This document shows, in pieces, positions 1 through 4,650 of a DNA stretch of 5,404 bases. Both the position numbers and the translations under genes were made by a program. Under the pieces are notes generated by a model. The model saw only the letters and a program-made list of their open reading frames with translations. It was not told the origin of the DNA and did no database searches. Origin of the DNA: Treponema sp. Lineage in GTDB: Bacteria > Spirochaetota > Spirochaetia > Treponematales > Breznakiellaceae. Where the stretch lies: contig JAITHH010000295.1 in assembly GCA_031280065.1 (NCBI GenBank), positions 1-5,404 on the forward strand, read 5' to 3'. Numbering within the stretch: the first letter of the stretch is position 1; every line of letters begins with the position of its first letter.

Positions 1-2
1 CG

Positions 3-194
3 CTGCTTGACTTCCGCCATTTGCTTGAAAAACACGGGCTGCAGAAGGCGCTTTTTGAGACGGTGAACGAGGTGCTGGAAGAACACGGAAAGATCATGCA
101 CGGAGGCTCGATACTGGACGCGGCGAGAATAGAAGCGCCGTCATCAACGAAGAACCCGCCGCACGGCGGGTCTTCACAGGAACACGGAAGCTAA
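3..194 (+). pseudogene. IS5-family transposase, N-terminal remnant (5' end outside window)
   Basis: The open frame enters from the left edge and ends at TAA 192-194. Residues 1-50 of the visible part read like the middle of an IS5-family (DDE) transposase: DFRHLLEKHGLQKALFETVN, then MHGGSILDAARIEAPSSTKN. In this family the Asp of the '(I/L)(V/L)DA...APSSTKN' motif is the first catalytic Asp; here it is at codon 117-119. Normally the protein continues into an 'RDPEMHQTKKG' region. Here the similarity stops at about position 153, and the last 13 codons run into unrelated palindromic and repeat DNA before the stop. The second catalytic Asp and the Glu are absent, so the product should be inactive. 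A C-terminal piece of the same kind of transposase follows at 411-554. The family call rests on recalled motifs, with no search done. Confidence 0.8.
154..171. repeat. GC-rich palindrome at the point where transposase similarity ends
   Basis: There are perfect 8-bp arms ACCCGCCG (154-161) and CGGCGGGT (164-171) with a 2-nt centre. The palindrome starts right after the last recognisable transposase codon, so it lies at the junction between IS remnant and foreign DNA. It could be the end of a small intergenic repeat element or a hairpin in RNA. No T-run follows it directly. Confidence 0.6.
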
Positions 195-284
195 TTTTCG
201 TTCCCTTTTCCGTGAGATTTCCGTGTTTTTCCGCGGTTTTTTTCTAGAAATGCGCTGGTTTTTATCGGGTAAGACGCCTATCAT
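174..284 (-). CDS. Small basic ORF (36 codons), possible truncated gene start
   Basis: The start is ATG at 284-282 and the stop is TGA at 176-174. A full AGGAGG lies 4 nt upstream of the ATG (complement of 289-294), and a TATACT box lies a further 24 nt upstream, so the expression signals are better than those of several real genes here. The product begins MIGVLPDKNQRISRKK and is rich in Lys and Arg. From about residue 15 it runs through the CACGGAA-type repeat, so its C-terminal half is translated repeat and not conserved protein. I read it as the first codons of a lost gene, or a tiny gene, fused to repeat DNA. It resembles no family I know. It may also be a chance frame. Confidence 0.3.
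   Translation of the reverse strand: MIGVLPDKNQRISRKKPRKNTEISRKRERKLASVFL
180..237. repeat. CACGGAA-type interspersed repeat with inverted copies
   Basis: AACACGGAA (181-189) is matched by its inverted copy TTCCGTGTT (219-227), and a third, inverted partial copy TTTTCCGTGAG lies between them (207-216). CCGCGG (231-236) followed by a run of seven T closes the unit. The 10-mer GAACACGGAA (180-189) also occurs inside the transposase fragment at 81-90. On the + strand, the 9-bp stem followed by T-runs could work as a weak terminator for transcription coming from the IS remnant, but the 29-nt loop makes this uncertain. Units of this look are commonly scattered between genes in repeat-rich genomes; that comparison is from memory. 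Confidence 0.45.
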
Positions 285-317
285 ACATCCTCCTGTTTTG
301 CCGGATTTTATGGGGGA

Positions 318-346
318 AGTATACTATTTCCGGTCTTTTTTTGCAG
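318..346 (-). promoter_or_regulatory. Candidate promoter reading leftward into the 36-codon ORF
   Basis: On the - strand TATACT (complement of 318-323) matches five of six -10 consensus bases. A 17-nt spacer puts the -35 at CTGCAA (complement of 341-346), which matches only three of six. A start site about 7 nt downstream of the -10 would give a leader of roughly 27 nt ending in AGGAGG-N4-ATG. The order and spacing are right, but the -35 is weak, so this is inference from pattern only. Confidence 0.35.
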
Positions 347-358
347 CTGCTTTTGGCG

Positions 359-385
359 CTAATTCTTTATCTGATAAGGAATTAG
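359..385. repeat. 27-bp near-perfect palindrome (possible operator or hairpin)
   Basis: There are 12-bp arms CTAATTCTTTAT (359-370) and ATAAGGAATTAG (374-385) around a CTG centre. Eleven of the twelve pairs match, and the odd one would be a G-U pair in RNA. It lies just upstream of the leftward promoter candidate and 25 nt before the C-terminal transposase piece, so it could be a repressor site for the lost leftward gene. As RNA it would be an AU-rich hairpin without a following T-run. Confidence 0.55.
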
Positions 386-410
386 ACCCTTGTTAAGGAG
401 CGACTACATA

Positions 411-554
411 GTGAAACGGCTGTTCGGGTACCGGAAGGCGGTGTACTGCGGGCTGGCGAAGAACACGGGGCGGCTGTACATGCTGTTTGCGGGCGCTAAT
501 TTATTGAAATGGGCGTGGTCGATGAGACCGTATGAACGCCCCGCGGCGGTGTGA
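411..554 (+). pseudogene. IS5-family transposase, C-terminal remnant
   Basis: The frame has been open since the stop at 375-377, and its recognisable part begins at about 408. The product contains VKRLFGYRKAVYCGLAKNTG and then RLYMLFAGANLLKWAW, which is the conserved C-terminus of IS5-type transposases ('EHPF.VIKR.FGY.K.RYRGL.KN...L..LFAL.NL'). The catalytic Glu of the 'EHPF' segment should lie just before this block, but the sequence there reads RSDYI, so the Glu is lost. AAGGAG (395-400) lies 10 nt before GTG 411, so a 47-residue peptide could be made, but I treat this as decay and not a gene. Together with the fragment at 3-194 it represents one element or two related elements with the catalytic middle deleted. 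Confidence 0.75.
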
Positions 555-567
555 GGGGGCGGTGTGT

Positions 568-597
568 CCCGTTGCCCCGTCAGGGGCAAAACGGGGG
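568..597. repeat. Hairpin just downstream of the transposase remnant
   Basis: TTGCCCC (572-578) and GGGGCAA (583-589) form a 7-bp stem around a GTCA loop. An outer CCCG/CGGG can extend it with a 2-nt bulge. It lies 17 nt past the remnant's stop. No T-run follows, so it is at best a poor intrinsic terminator; it may belong to the end of the old IS. The rest of 555-676 holds one more small inverted repeat and no gene. Confidence 0.45.
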
Positions 598-642
598 GAA
601 GGGAGTGCAGCGGTAATCTTCAAGTGAGATATGGCTCCTCTT

Positions 643-662
643 TCCAAGTCCGCCTCCTTGGA
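643..662. repeat. Small inverted repeat in the importer leader
   Basis: TCCAAG (643-648) and CTTGGA (657-662) are perfect 6-bp arms with an 8-nt loop, ending 14 nt before the first ATG of the importer operon. The loop and 3' arm include CCTCCTT (653-659), which matches the anti-Shine-Dalgarno end of 16S rRNA and not a ribosome binding site. Any regulatory role is speculation. Confidence 0.35.
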
Positions 663-676
663 TTACACTGTTTTGT

Positions 677-1675
677 ATGAGTACGATGAAATTGCTATCG
701 AAATGGGCGCGAAAGCCGCTCTTGCCGGTTTTACTTGCCTGTGTTTTCGCGGGGCCCCTTTGCGCTAAGGGAGCCCGGAGCGCGGACCGTGAAGCGCTGA
801 CCTTCTATGTTATCAAAGGACCCACCGGCGTGGGGATGATCCGGCTGTTTGAGGAACCGCCCGCTCTGCCGGGTTTTACCCTGCGCCTTGAGGCCCTGGC
901 CCAGGCGGATCAGATAGCCGCCCAGTTCATCTCAGGCGAGGCAAAGCTGGGGATTCTGCCCTCAAACACCGCCGCCAAGATCGCCGCGTCAGGCAGGCGG
1001 ATTCAAACAGCGGCGGTAACCGGGGCCGGTATGCTGAGTCTCCTCACTTCAGACCCCGATGTGCAAAGCCTGGAAGACCTGCGGGGGAAGACCGTGGAAA
1101 TAGCCAGCCAGGGGGCGACCCCCGACTATGTACTGCGGAAGATACTCCTTGCTAAAGGCCTCGACCCCGATGGAGATGTCCAATTGAGCTATACCCTGGG
1201 CTATGCCGAAATCGCCCAATCCCTCATTGCCGGGCGGGTATCCCTGGCCCTGCTCCCCGAACCCTTTGCCACCATGGCCCGCTCCGGGAATCCTGATCTG
1301 CGGATTGTGGGCGATATTCAGGCTGAATGGTCCGCAGCGGCGGGCGTAAGGGGGAACTACCCCATGACCCTCCTCGTGGTGGACGCTGATTTTGCCGCCG
1401 CCCACCCCCAGGCGCTGCGGAGCTTTCTTGATGCCGCCAAAGCCTCCCTGGAGTGGGTGCTGACGAATCCCGCTGAGGCCGGAACCCTGGCAGAAAAGCA
1501 CGGCCTGGGACTCAAAGCGGCGGCAGTCAGCGCGGCCATTCCCCGGAGTAACTATGGGTACATCCCCGCCGCCGAAGCCCGTCCCTCCCTGGAGGCCCTT
1601 TACCAGGCGTTCCTGGAATTTTCCCCGGCGTCAATCGGCGGCAAACTCCCCGATGCGGCTTTCTATCTTCCCTAA
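677..1675 (+). CDS. ABC transporter substrate-binding protein, NitT/TauT (NMT1-like) family
   Basis: This is a 332-residue periplasmic or membrane-anchored binding protein of the COG0715 class (nitrate, taurine, sulfonate, thiamine-precursor type importers). The N-terminus is a signal peptide with Lys/Arg near residues 5-13 and a short hydrophobic core LLPVLLACVFAG. LLAC (Cys22) could be a relaxed lipobox, while LCA-KG (after residue 30) would suit signal peptidase I. The mature part starts near LTFYVIKGPTGVG (41-53). DLRGKTVEIASQGATPDYVL (134-153) and AGRVSLALLPEPF (185-197) are typical hinge and ligand-lobe elements of this family. I keep ATG 677, but ATG 686 (MKLLSKW) is equally plausible and neither has a clear Shine-Dalgarno. 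It is the first gene of the importer and overlaps the permease by 23 nt. The substrate cannot be deduced. Confidence 0.88.
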   Translation: MSTMKLLSKWARKPLLPVLLACVFAGPLCAKGARSADREALTFYVIKGPTGVGMIRLFEEPPALPGFTLRLEALAQADQIAAQFISGEAKLGILPSNTAAKIAASGRRIQTAAVTGAGMLSLLTSDPDVQSLEDLRGKTVEIASQGATPDYVLRKILLAKGLDPDGDVQLSYTLGYAEIAQSLIAGRVSLALLPEPFATMARSGNPDLRIVGDIQAEWSAAAGVRGNYPMTLLVVDADFAAAHPQALRSFLDAAKASLEWVLTNPAEAGTLAEKHGLGLKAAAVSAAIPRSNYGYIPAAEARPSLEALYQAFLEFSPASIGGKLPDAAFYLP

Positions 1676-2423
1676 GTTCTCCCCGCAGCCCCTCTGGTCT
1701 GTCCTTGGAATTTGCTTCCTGCTGGCGGCGTGGGAGTGCGCCGCCCGGTTCATGGGGAGCGAACTGATCCTCCCCGGTCCCCTGCCTTCGGCGCGGCGCT
1801 TGCTCCTGCTGCTCAAAGACCCGCGTTTTACCGGGGCTCTGCTGGGCAGCTTTGGCCGGGTGCTGCTTGGAATGTTCATTTCAGCGCCGCTGGGGATTCT
1901 GGCCGGGCTCGCTGCGGGGCTTGACCGGCGGGCTGGAGCATTTCTCCAGCCCTTCTTTACCATGATTTCCGCCGCGCCGGTAATGGCGCTGATCCTCATC
2001 TTATTTCTGTGGTTCGGCCAGGAGAAGACCCCGGTGTTTACCGCTTTCCTGATGGTGTTCCCCGTGATGGCTGCCAACGCCGGCTCCGGCTTACGGGCAC
2101 TGGATCCCAAACTGGCGGAGCTGTTCCAGGCGTACGGCCTGTCTCCGGCATACCGTCTGCGCTACCTGTACCTGCCGTCCCTCCTGCCTTTTATCTTGGG
2201 GGGCCTGCGAAGTTCTCTCTCCCTCTCGTGGAAAGTGGTAGTTGCCGCGGAAGTGCTGGTTCAGCCCCGGCGGGCCTTGGGAACCGGTATGCAGGCCGCT
2301 AAAGCCCAGCTTGAAACCCCGGAACTCTTTGCCTGGACCGCCGCTGCTGTCATGGCGGCGGCCTTTTCCCAGTTCCTCCTCTCCGTTCTGCTTGCGCTCT
2401 GCGGGAATGAGGGGAAGCGCTAA
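1653..2423 (+). CDS. ABC transporter permease, SsuC/TauC-like (BPD transporter type)
   Basis: This is a 256-residue inner-membrane protein, the channel subunit of the importer. Hydrophobic segments fall near residues 13-30, 66-90, 100-121, 126-146, 184-204 and 226-250, matching the usual six-helix fold. The EAA loop that docks on the ATPase is at about 157-186 (ELFQAYGLSPAYRLRYLYLP, then an LLPFILGGLR tail), although the usual 'EAA...G' opening reads QAYG. The frame is open upstream to an ATG at 1554, but that extension (Pro/Arg-rich, MGTSPPPKP) only shadows the end of the upstream gene. The ATG at 1653 gives the normal family length and begins just before the first helix. The 23-nt overlap with the binding-protein gene suggests translational coupling, and no strong RBS is visible. 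Confidence 0.9.
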   Translation: MRLSIFPKFSPQPLWSVLGICFLLAAWECAARFMGSELILPGPLPSARRLLLLLKDPRFTGALLGSFGRVLLGMFISAPLGILAGLAAGLDRRAGAFLQPFFTMISAAPVMALILILFLWFGQEKTPVFTAFLMVFPVMAANAGSGLRALDPKLAELFQAYGLSPAYRLRYLYLPSLLPFILGGLRSSLSLSWKVVVAAEVLVQPRRALGTGMQAAKAQLETPELFAWTAAAVMAAAFSQFLLSVLLALCGNEGKR

Positions 2424-2452
2424 CTGGGGAGCGGGGAAAAGGCGGCTCTTCG

Positions 2453-3175
2453 GTGTCTGTTGAACTTGCGTTAAAAAACGTTGCCTTCGGCTATGACGGG
2501 CCGGAGCATAAAACGCTCTTTACCGATCTTTCCCTTACCGTGGGGCAGGAAAGCCCCGTGGTCATTCTGGGGCCGTCGGGCTGCGGCAAGACCACCTTGC
2601 TGCGCCTCATGGCGGGACTCCTGCGGCCTGCGGCAGGGGAGATTCACGGCCGCCCGGCTGCGGGCGCTCAGGCTTTTGTGTTTCAGGAAGACCGGCTTCT
2701 CCCCTGGCTGCGGGTTCTGGACAACGTGATGCTCCCTATACGGGAAGCGCTGGGTGAGGCGCAGGCCCGTGAACGGGCGCGGATCATGCTGGAGCGGTTT
2801 TCTCTCGCGGACAAGGAGGCGGCCTATCCGGGGAACCTTTCCGGCGGTCAGCGCCAGCGGGTTTCCCTGGCCCGGGCCTTTGCGTTTCCCGCGCCGCTTA
2901 TGTTCATGGACGAGCCTTTTCAATCGCTGGACTACCCGCTGCGGCTGGAACTCATCGATCGCGTCCGGGGGCTGCTGGAAGCGGAACCTCGGCTGCTTAT
3001 TATGGTAACGCACGATCCGCGGGAGGCGATCTTGCTGGGAGAGCGTATTATTGTACTGGGGCGTCCGCCTGAGGGGATTGTTTTTGACGAGCGGGAAGAA
3101 CGGGACCGCCTTACCTTAGAAAAGAGGCTTCTTGAGGCTCTTGGCATTGAGCGCCCTCCGCCCGCCCTCTTATAA
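2453..3175 (+). CDS. ABC transporter ATP-binding protein, SsuB/TauB-like
   Basis: This is a 240-residue cytoplasmic ATPase that powers the importer. The motifs are complete and in order: Walker A GPSGCGKT (40-47), Q-loop FQEDRLLPW (77-85, Gln78), signature LSGGQ (129-133), Walker B LMFMDE (149-154), D-loop SLD (158-160) and switch His in MVTHD (His187). FQEDRLLPW is typical of the nitrate/sulfonate/taurine subclass. Translation starts at GTG 2453, with AAGGCGG (2439-2445) placed 7 nt upstream; the gap to the permease stop is 29 nt. The motifs indicate an active enzyme. The stop TAA lies inside TTATAA shared with the convergent gene on the other strand, so no terminator hairpin separates the two genes. 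Confidence 0.93.
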   Translation: MSVELALKNVAFGYDGPEHKTLFTDLSLTVGQESPVVILGPSGCGKTTLLRLMAGLLRPAAGEIHGRPAAGAQAFVFQEDRLLPWLRVLDNVMLPIREALGEAQARERARIMLERFSLADKEAAYPGNLSGGQRQRVSLARAFAFPAPLMFMDEPFQSLDYPLRLELIDRVRGLLEAEPRLLIMVTHDPREAILLGERIIVLGRPPEGIVFDEREERDRLTLEKRLLEALGIERPPPALL

Positions 3176-3700
3176 GTGCAAAACCTTGGAAGCGCAGGAC
3201 TTACAGAGTATTTGTTTGGAGTTGACCACCCAGCCCCGGGCGATAAGCGCCCTGAACACATGGGCCTTGGGTGTTTTGGAGGAGAATGAAACCCCGGTCT
3301 TACATTCGTGGCAGCGGATGGTGGAGGAAAGGGACTTGGAGATATTGGAGATAACGTGGACCCCGTTCTCTATGGCGGAAGATTTTTCCTTGCGTATGTC
3401 TACTTCGTGGATGATGGCTGCGGCATAGGCCAAAATGTCTGAGGATTCCTGGCGGATGAGGTTCAGGAAGAGCGATGTGGACTGTTCAGAAATGCAGAAT
3501 TTATTGATCGCCGAATTAAAATCCGTCAATTTATCGGAAAGGGTATTAGCTAATTTAAGCAGATTCGAGGAGAAAGCCCCTTCCTCGATGTGTTTTATCT
3601 GGAAAAACCGTTCCGCGAACGCCATGGTAGCGGAGGAGATAACGTCGTGGAAGTAGAGAATCGCTTCAGTTACGGAGCCAGGAGTAAAATTATGTCGCAT
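3170..3700 (-). CDS. Unrecognised 176-residue protein with C-terminal CxxC...CxxC knuckle
   Basis: I do not recognise this protein. It starts at ATG 3700 with an ideal AAGGAGT seven nt upstream, so the frame and start look real. Residues 1-125 are predicted by eye as mostly helical and mildly amphipathic (for example SNLLKLANTLSDKL and FLNLIRQESSDILAYAAAII), with no signal peptide. The C-terminus has Cys130-x2-Cys133 and Cys166-x2-Cys169 with ARGW (154-157) between, a layout seen in small zinc-ribbon modules ('C..C...A...GW...LC..C'); this suggests a bound Zn and perhaps a nucleic-acid or partner contact. The gene is much more AT-rich than its neighbours (20 of 60 bases G+C at 3481-3540), which may mean recent acquisition. 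It ends tail to tail with the ATPase gene, overlapping by 6 nt. Confidence 0.7.
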   Translation of the reverse strand: MRHNFTPGSVTEAILYFHDVISSATMAFAERFFQIKHIEEGAFSSNLLKLANTLSDKLTDFNSAINKFCISEQSTSLFLNLIRQESSDILAYAAAIIHEVDIRKEKSSAIENGVHVISNISKSLSSTIRCHECKTGVSFSSKTPKAHVFRALIARGWVVNSKQILCKSCASKVLHL

Positions 3701-3707
3701 CAGGGTA

Positions 3708-3714
3708 ACTCCTT
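3708..3714 (-). promoter_or_regulatory. Strong ribosome binding site fixing the start at 3700
   Basis: On the - strand AAGGAGT is followed by a 7-nt spacer and ATG. It is one of the best Shine-Dalgarno sites in the window and is the main reason for accepting the unrecognised gene on this strand over the overlapping + strand frames. Confidence 0.75.
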
Positions 3715-3750
3715 CTGGAAAACAGTACTTACCATATCTTCGGAAGAAAA

Positions 3751-3789
3751 CGCCGTAAATATTACCGTTGATTTGAAAAATTTACGGCG
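3751..3789. promoter_or_regulatory. 10-bp perfect inverted repeat around a -10-like box, upstream of the unrecognised gene
   Basis: CGCCGTAAAT (3751-3760) and ATTTACGGCG (3780-3789) are exact inverted copies 19 nt apart. A third related half-site, ATTACCG, lies at 3761-3767. On the - strand TAATAT (complement of 3759-3764) resembles a -10 box and would give a leader of about 50 nt to ATG 3700; no good -35 is seen. The repeat could be an operator with two or three half-sites, or an RNA stem-loop in the leader. The rest of the gap (3790-3833) has only a 5-bp GC stem (3807-3821) with no T-run. Confidence 0.5.
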
Positions 3790-3833
3790 GATAGTATTCT
3801 CATGCCGCGGGCCGTTCCCGCCGATAATGGCGC

Positions 3834-4538
3834 CTAGCTGATAGACCAGACGGCGTACCAATGGCAGGCCGCGCCGGCCAGGACAAACACGTGCCAGGTT
3901 ACATGCGCCCCCCGTTTGCGGGGCTTGCGGTACCACAGCGTCCCCAGGGAATAGGTAATCCCGCCGATCAGGAGGAAGATCAGGGTGATCGGGGGGACGG
4001 CCCGTCTGAGGGGGAACCAGCCGGCCACAATCGCCCAGCCCATAGCGATATACACCGCTACTTCCACCTTTTTGAGGAATTTCCAGTTGGCCGCGTACAG
4101 GACGATTCCCGTTGCGGCAAGTCCCCACTCGGCGGCGAAGAACGCCCAGCCCCAGGGACTCCCCCGGAGGCTGATGAGGCAGAAGGGGGTATAGGTCCCC
4201 GCGATGAGCAGGTAGATGGCCGCGTGATCCAGTACCCGGAGTACCCGCTTCACTTCCGCCCGCTGCGCGGCGTGGTACAGGGTGGAGGCCAGGAACATGA
4301 TGATCATAGCCGCGGCATAGATGACGTAGGCGGTTACGGCCAAAGCGCCGCCGCCTGAACCGCCGATGGTTCCCACTCCCCGCAGGATCAGCAGCACGAG
4401 ACCGGCGGCGGCAATCAGGGCCCCTAAACCGTGCAGTATGGAGTTAGCGGCCTCTTCCCCCGGTGTCTGACAAGGCAGAGGGCTTGCGGCGGAAGGGTTC
4501 TTTTCTGTTTGTTGACTGTTCATATTTATAAGAGACAC
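3834..4538 (-). CDS. trhA: TrhA/hemolysin-III family (PAQR) integral membrane protein
   Basis: This is a 234-residue seven-helix membrane protein of the COG1272 family, called hemolysin III, YqfA or TrhA and related to eukaryotic PAQR receptors. Family members are linked to membrane-lipid homeostasis; cytolysin activity is reported for only a few. The metal-site motifs are all present: STLYH (85-89, S-x3-H), LDHAAIYLLIAGTYTPF (103-119, Asp104) and HVTWH (212-216, H-x3-H). The entry motif EEAANSILHGLGA (28-40) is also present. Helices fall near 34-53, 66-84, 103-122, 128-148, 158-176, 182-204 and 213-232. The start is uncertain: GTG 4538 gives MSLINMNSQQ, while ATG 4523 gives MNSQQ; GGGGG lies about 6 nt before the GTG, and the ATG has no Shine-Dalgarno. 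The gap to the upstream regulator is 112 nt and the downstream gap is 133 nt, so co-transcription is possible but unproven. Confidence 0.92.
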   Translation of the reverse strand: MSLINMNSQQTEKNPSAASPLPCQTPGEEAANSILHGLGALIAAAGLVLLILRGVGTIGGSGGGALAVTAYVIYAAAMIIMFLASTLYHAAQRAEVKRVLRVLDHAAIYLLIAGTYTPFCLISLRGSPWGWAFFAAEWGLAATGIVLYAANWKFLKKVEVAVYIAMGWAIVAGWFPLRRAVPPITLIFLLIGGITYSLGTLWYRKPRKRGAHVTWHVFVLAGAACHWYAVWSIS

Positions 4539-4545
4539 GGATTGC

Positions 4546-4567
4546 CCCCGGCGGTTGCGCGCCGGGG
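4546..4567. repeat. GC-rich hairpin between the AraC regulator and trhA
   Basis: CCCCGGCG (4546-4553) and CGCCGGGG (4560-4567) form a perfect 8-bp stem with a 6-nt loop. In the - strand direction it follows the AraC stop by about 83 nt and ends 7 nt before the GTG start of trhA. The G-run that could serve as ribosome binding site for the GTG lies in its 3' arm, so the hairpin might hide that site. No T-run follows on the - strand, so it is not a standard terminator. A weaker CGGGG/CCCCG stem lies nearby at about 4593-4608. Confidence 0.5.
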
Positions 4568-4650
4568 AGAGGGGGCGTTGTTACCGGGCTGCCGGGGTTC
4601 AGGCCCCGAATGATGAATTGAAACTGTTTATGAGTGAAGAAGAGTCCGCC

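Noticed and set aside
404..589. Leftward 61-codon frame over the transposase remnant
   Set aside because: It is antisense to the recognisable IS5 C-terminus and has no ribosome binding site or family resemblance.
555..659. Leftward start at TTG 647 after AAGGAGG (complement of 653-659)
   Set aside because: The frame runs antisense into the transposase remnant and encodes a compositionally biased sequence; the AAGGAGG is probably chance.
555..676. Riboswitch (for example TPP type) before the importer
   Set aside because: I could not find the conserved core motifs, and the hairpins present are short.
1554..1652. Upstream extension of the permease to ATG 1554
   Set aside because: The extra 33 residues are Pro/Arg-rich and overlap the conserved end of the binding-protein gene; the 1653 start gives the normal family length.
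3132..3656. + strand frames opposite the unrecognised gene
   Set aside because: They lack good ribosome binding sites, while the - strand frame has an ideal one and an ordered four-Cys pattern.
3861..4358. 165-codon + strand frame opposite trhA
   Set aside because: It is the shadow of a clear seven-helix PAQR protein, and its product is a charged low-complexity sequence without motifs.
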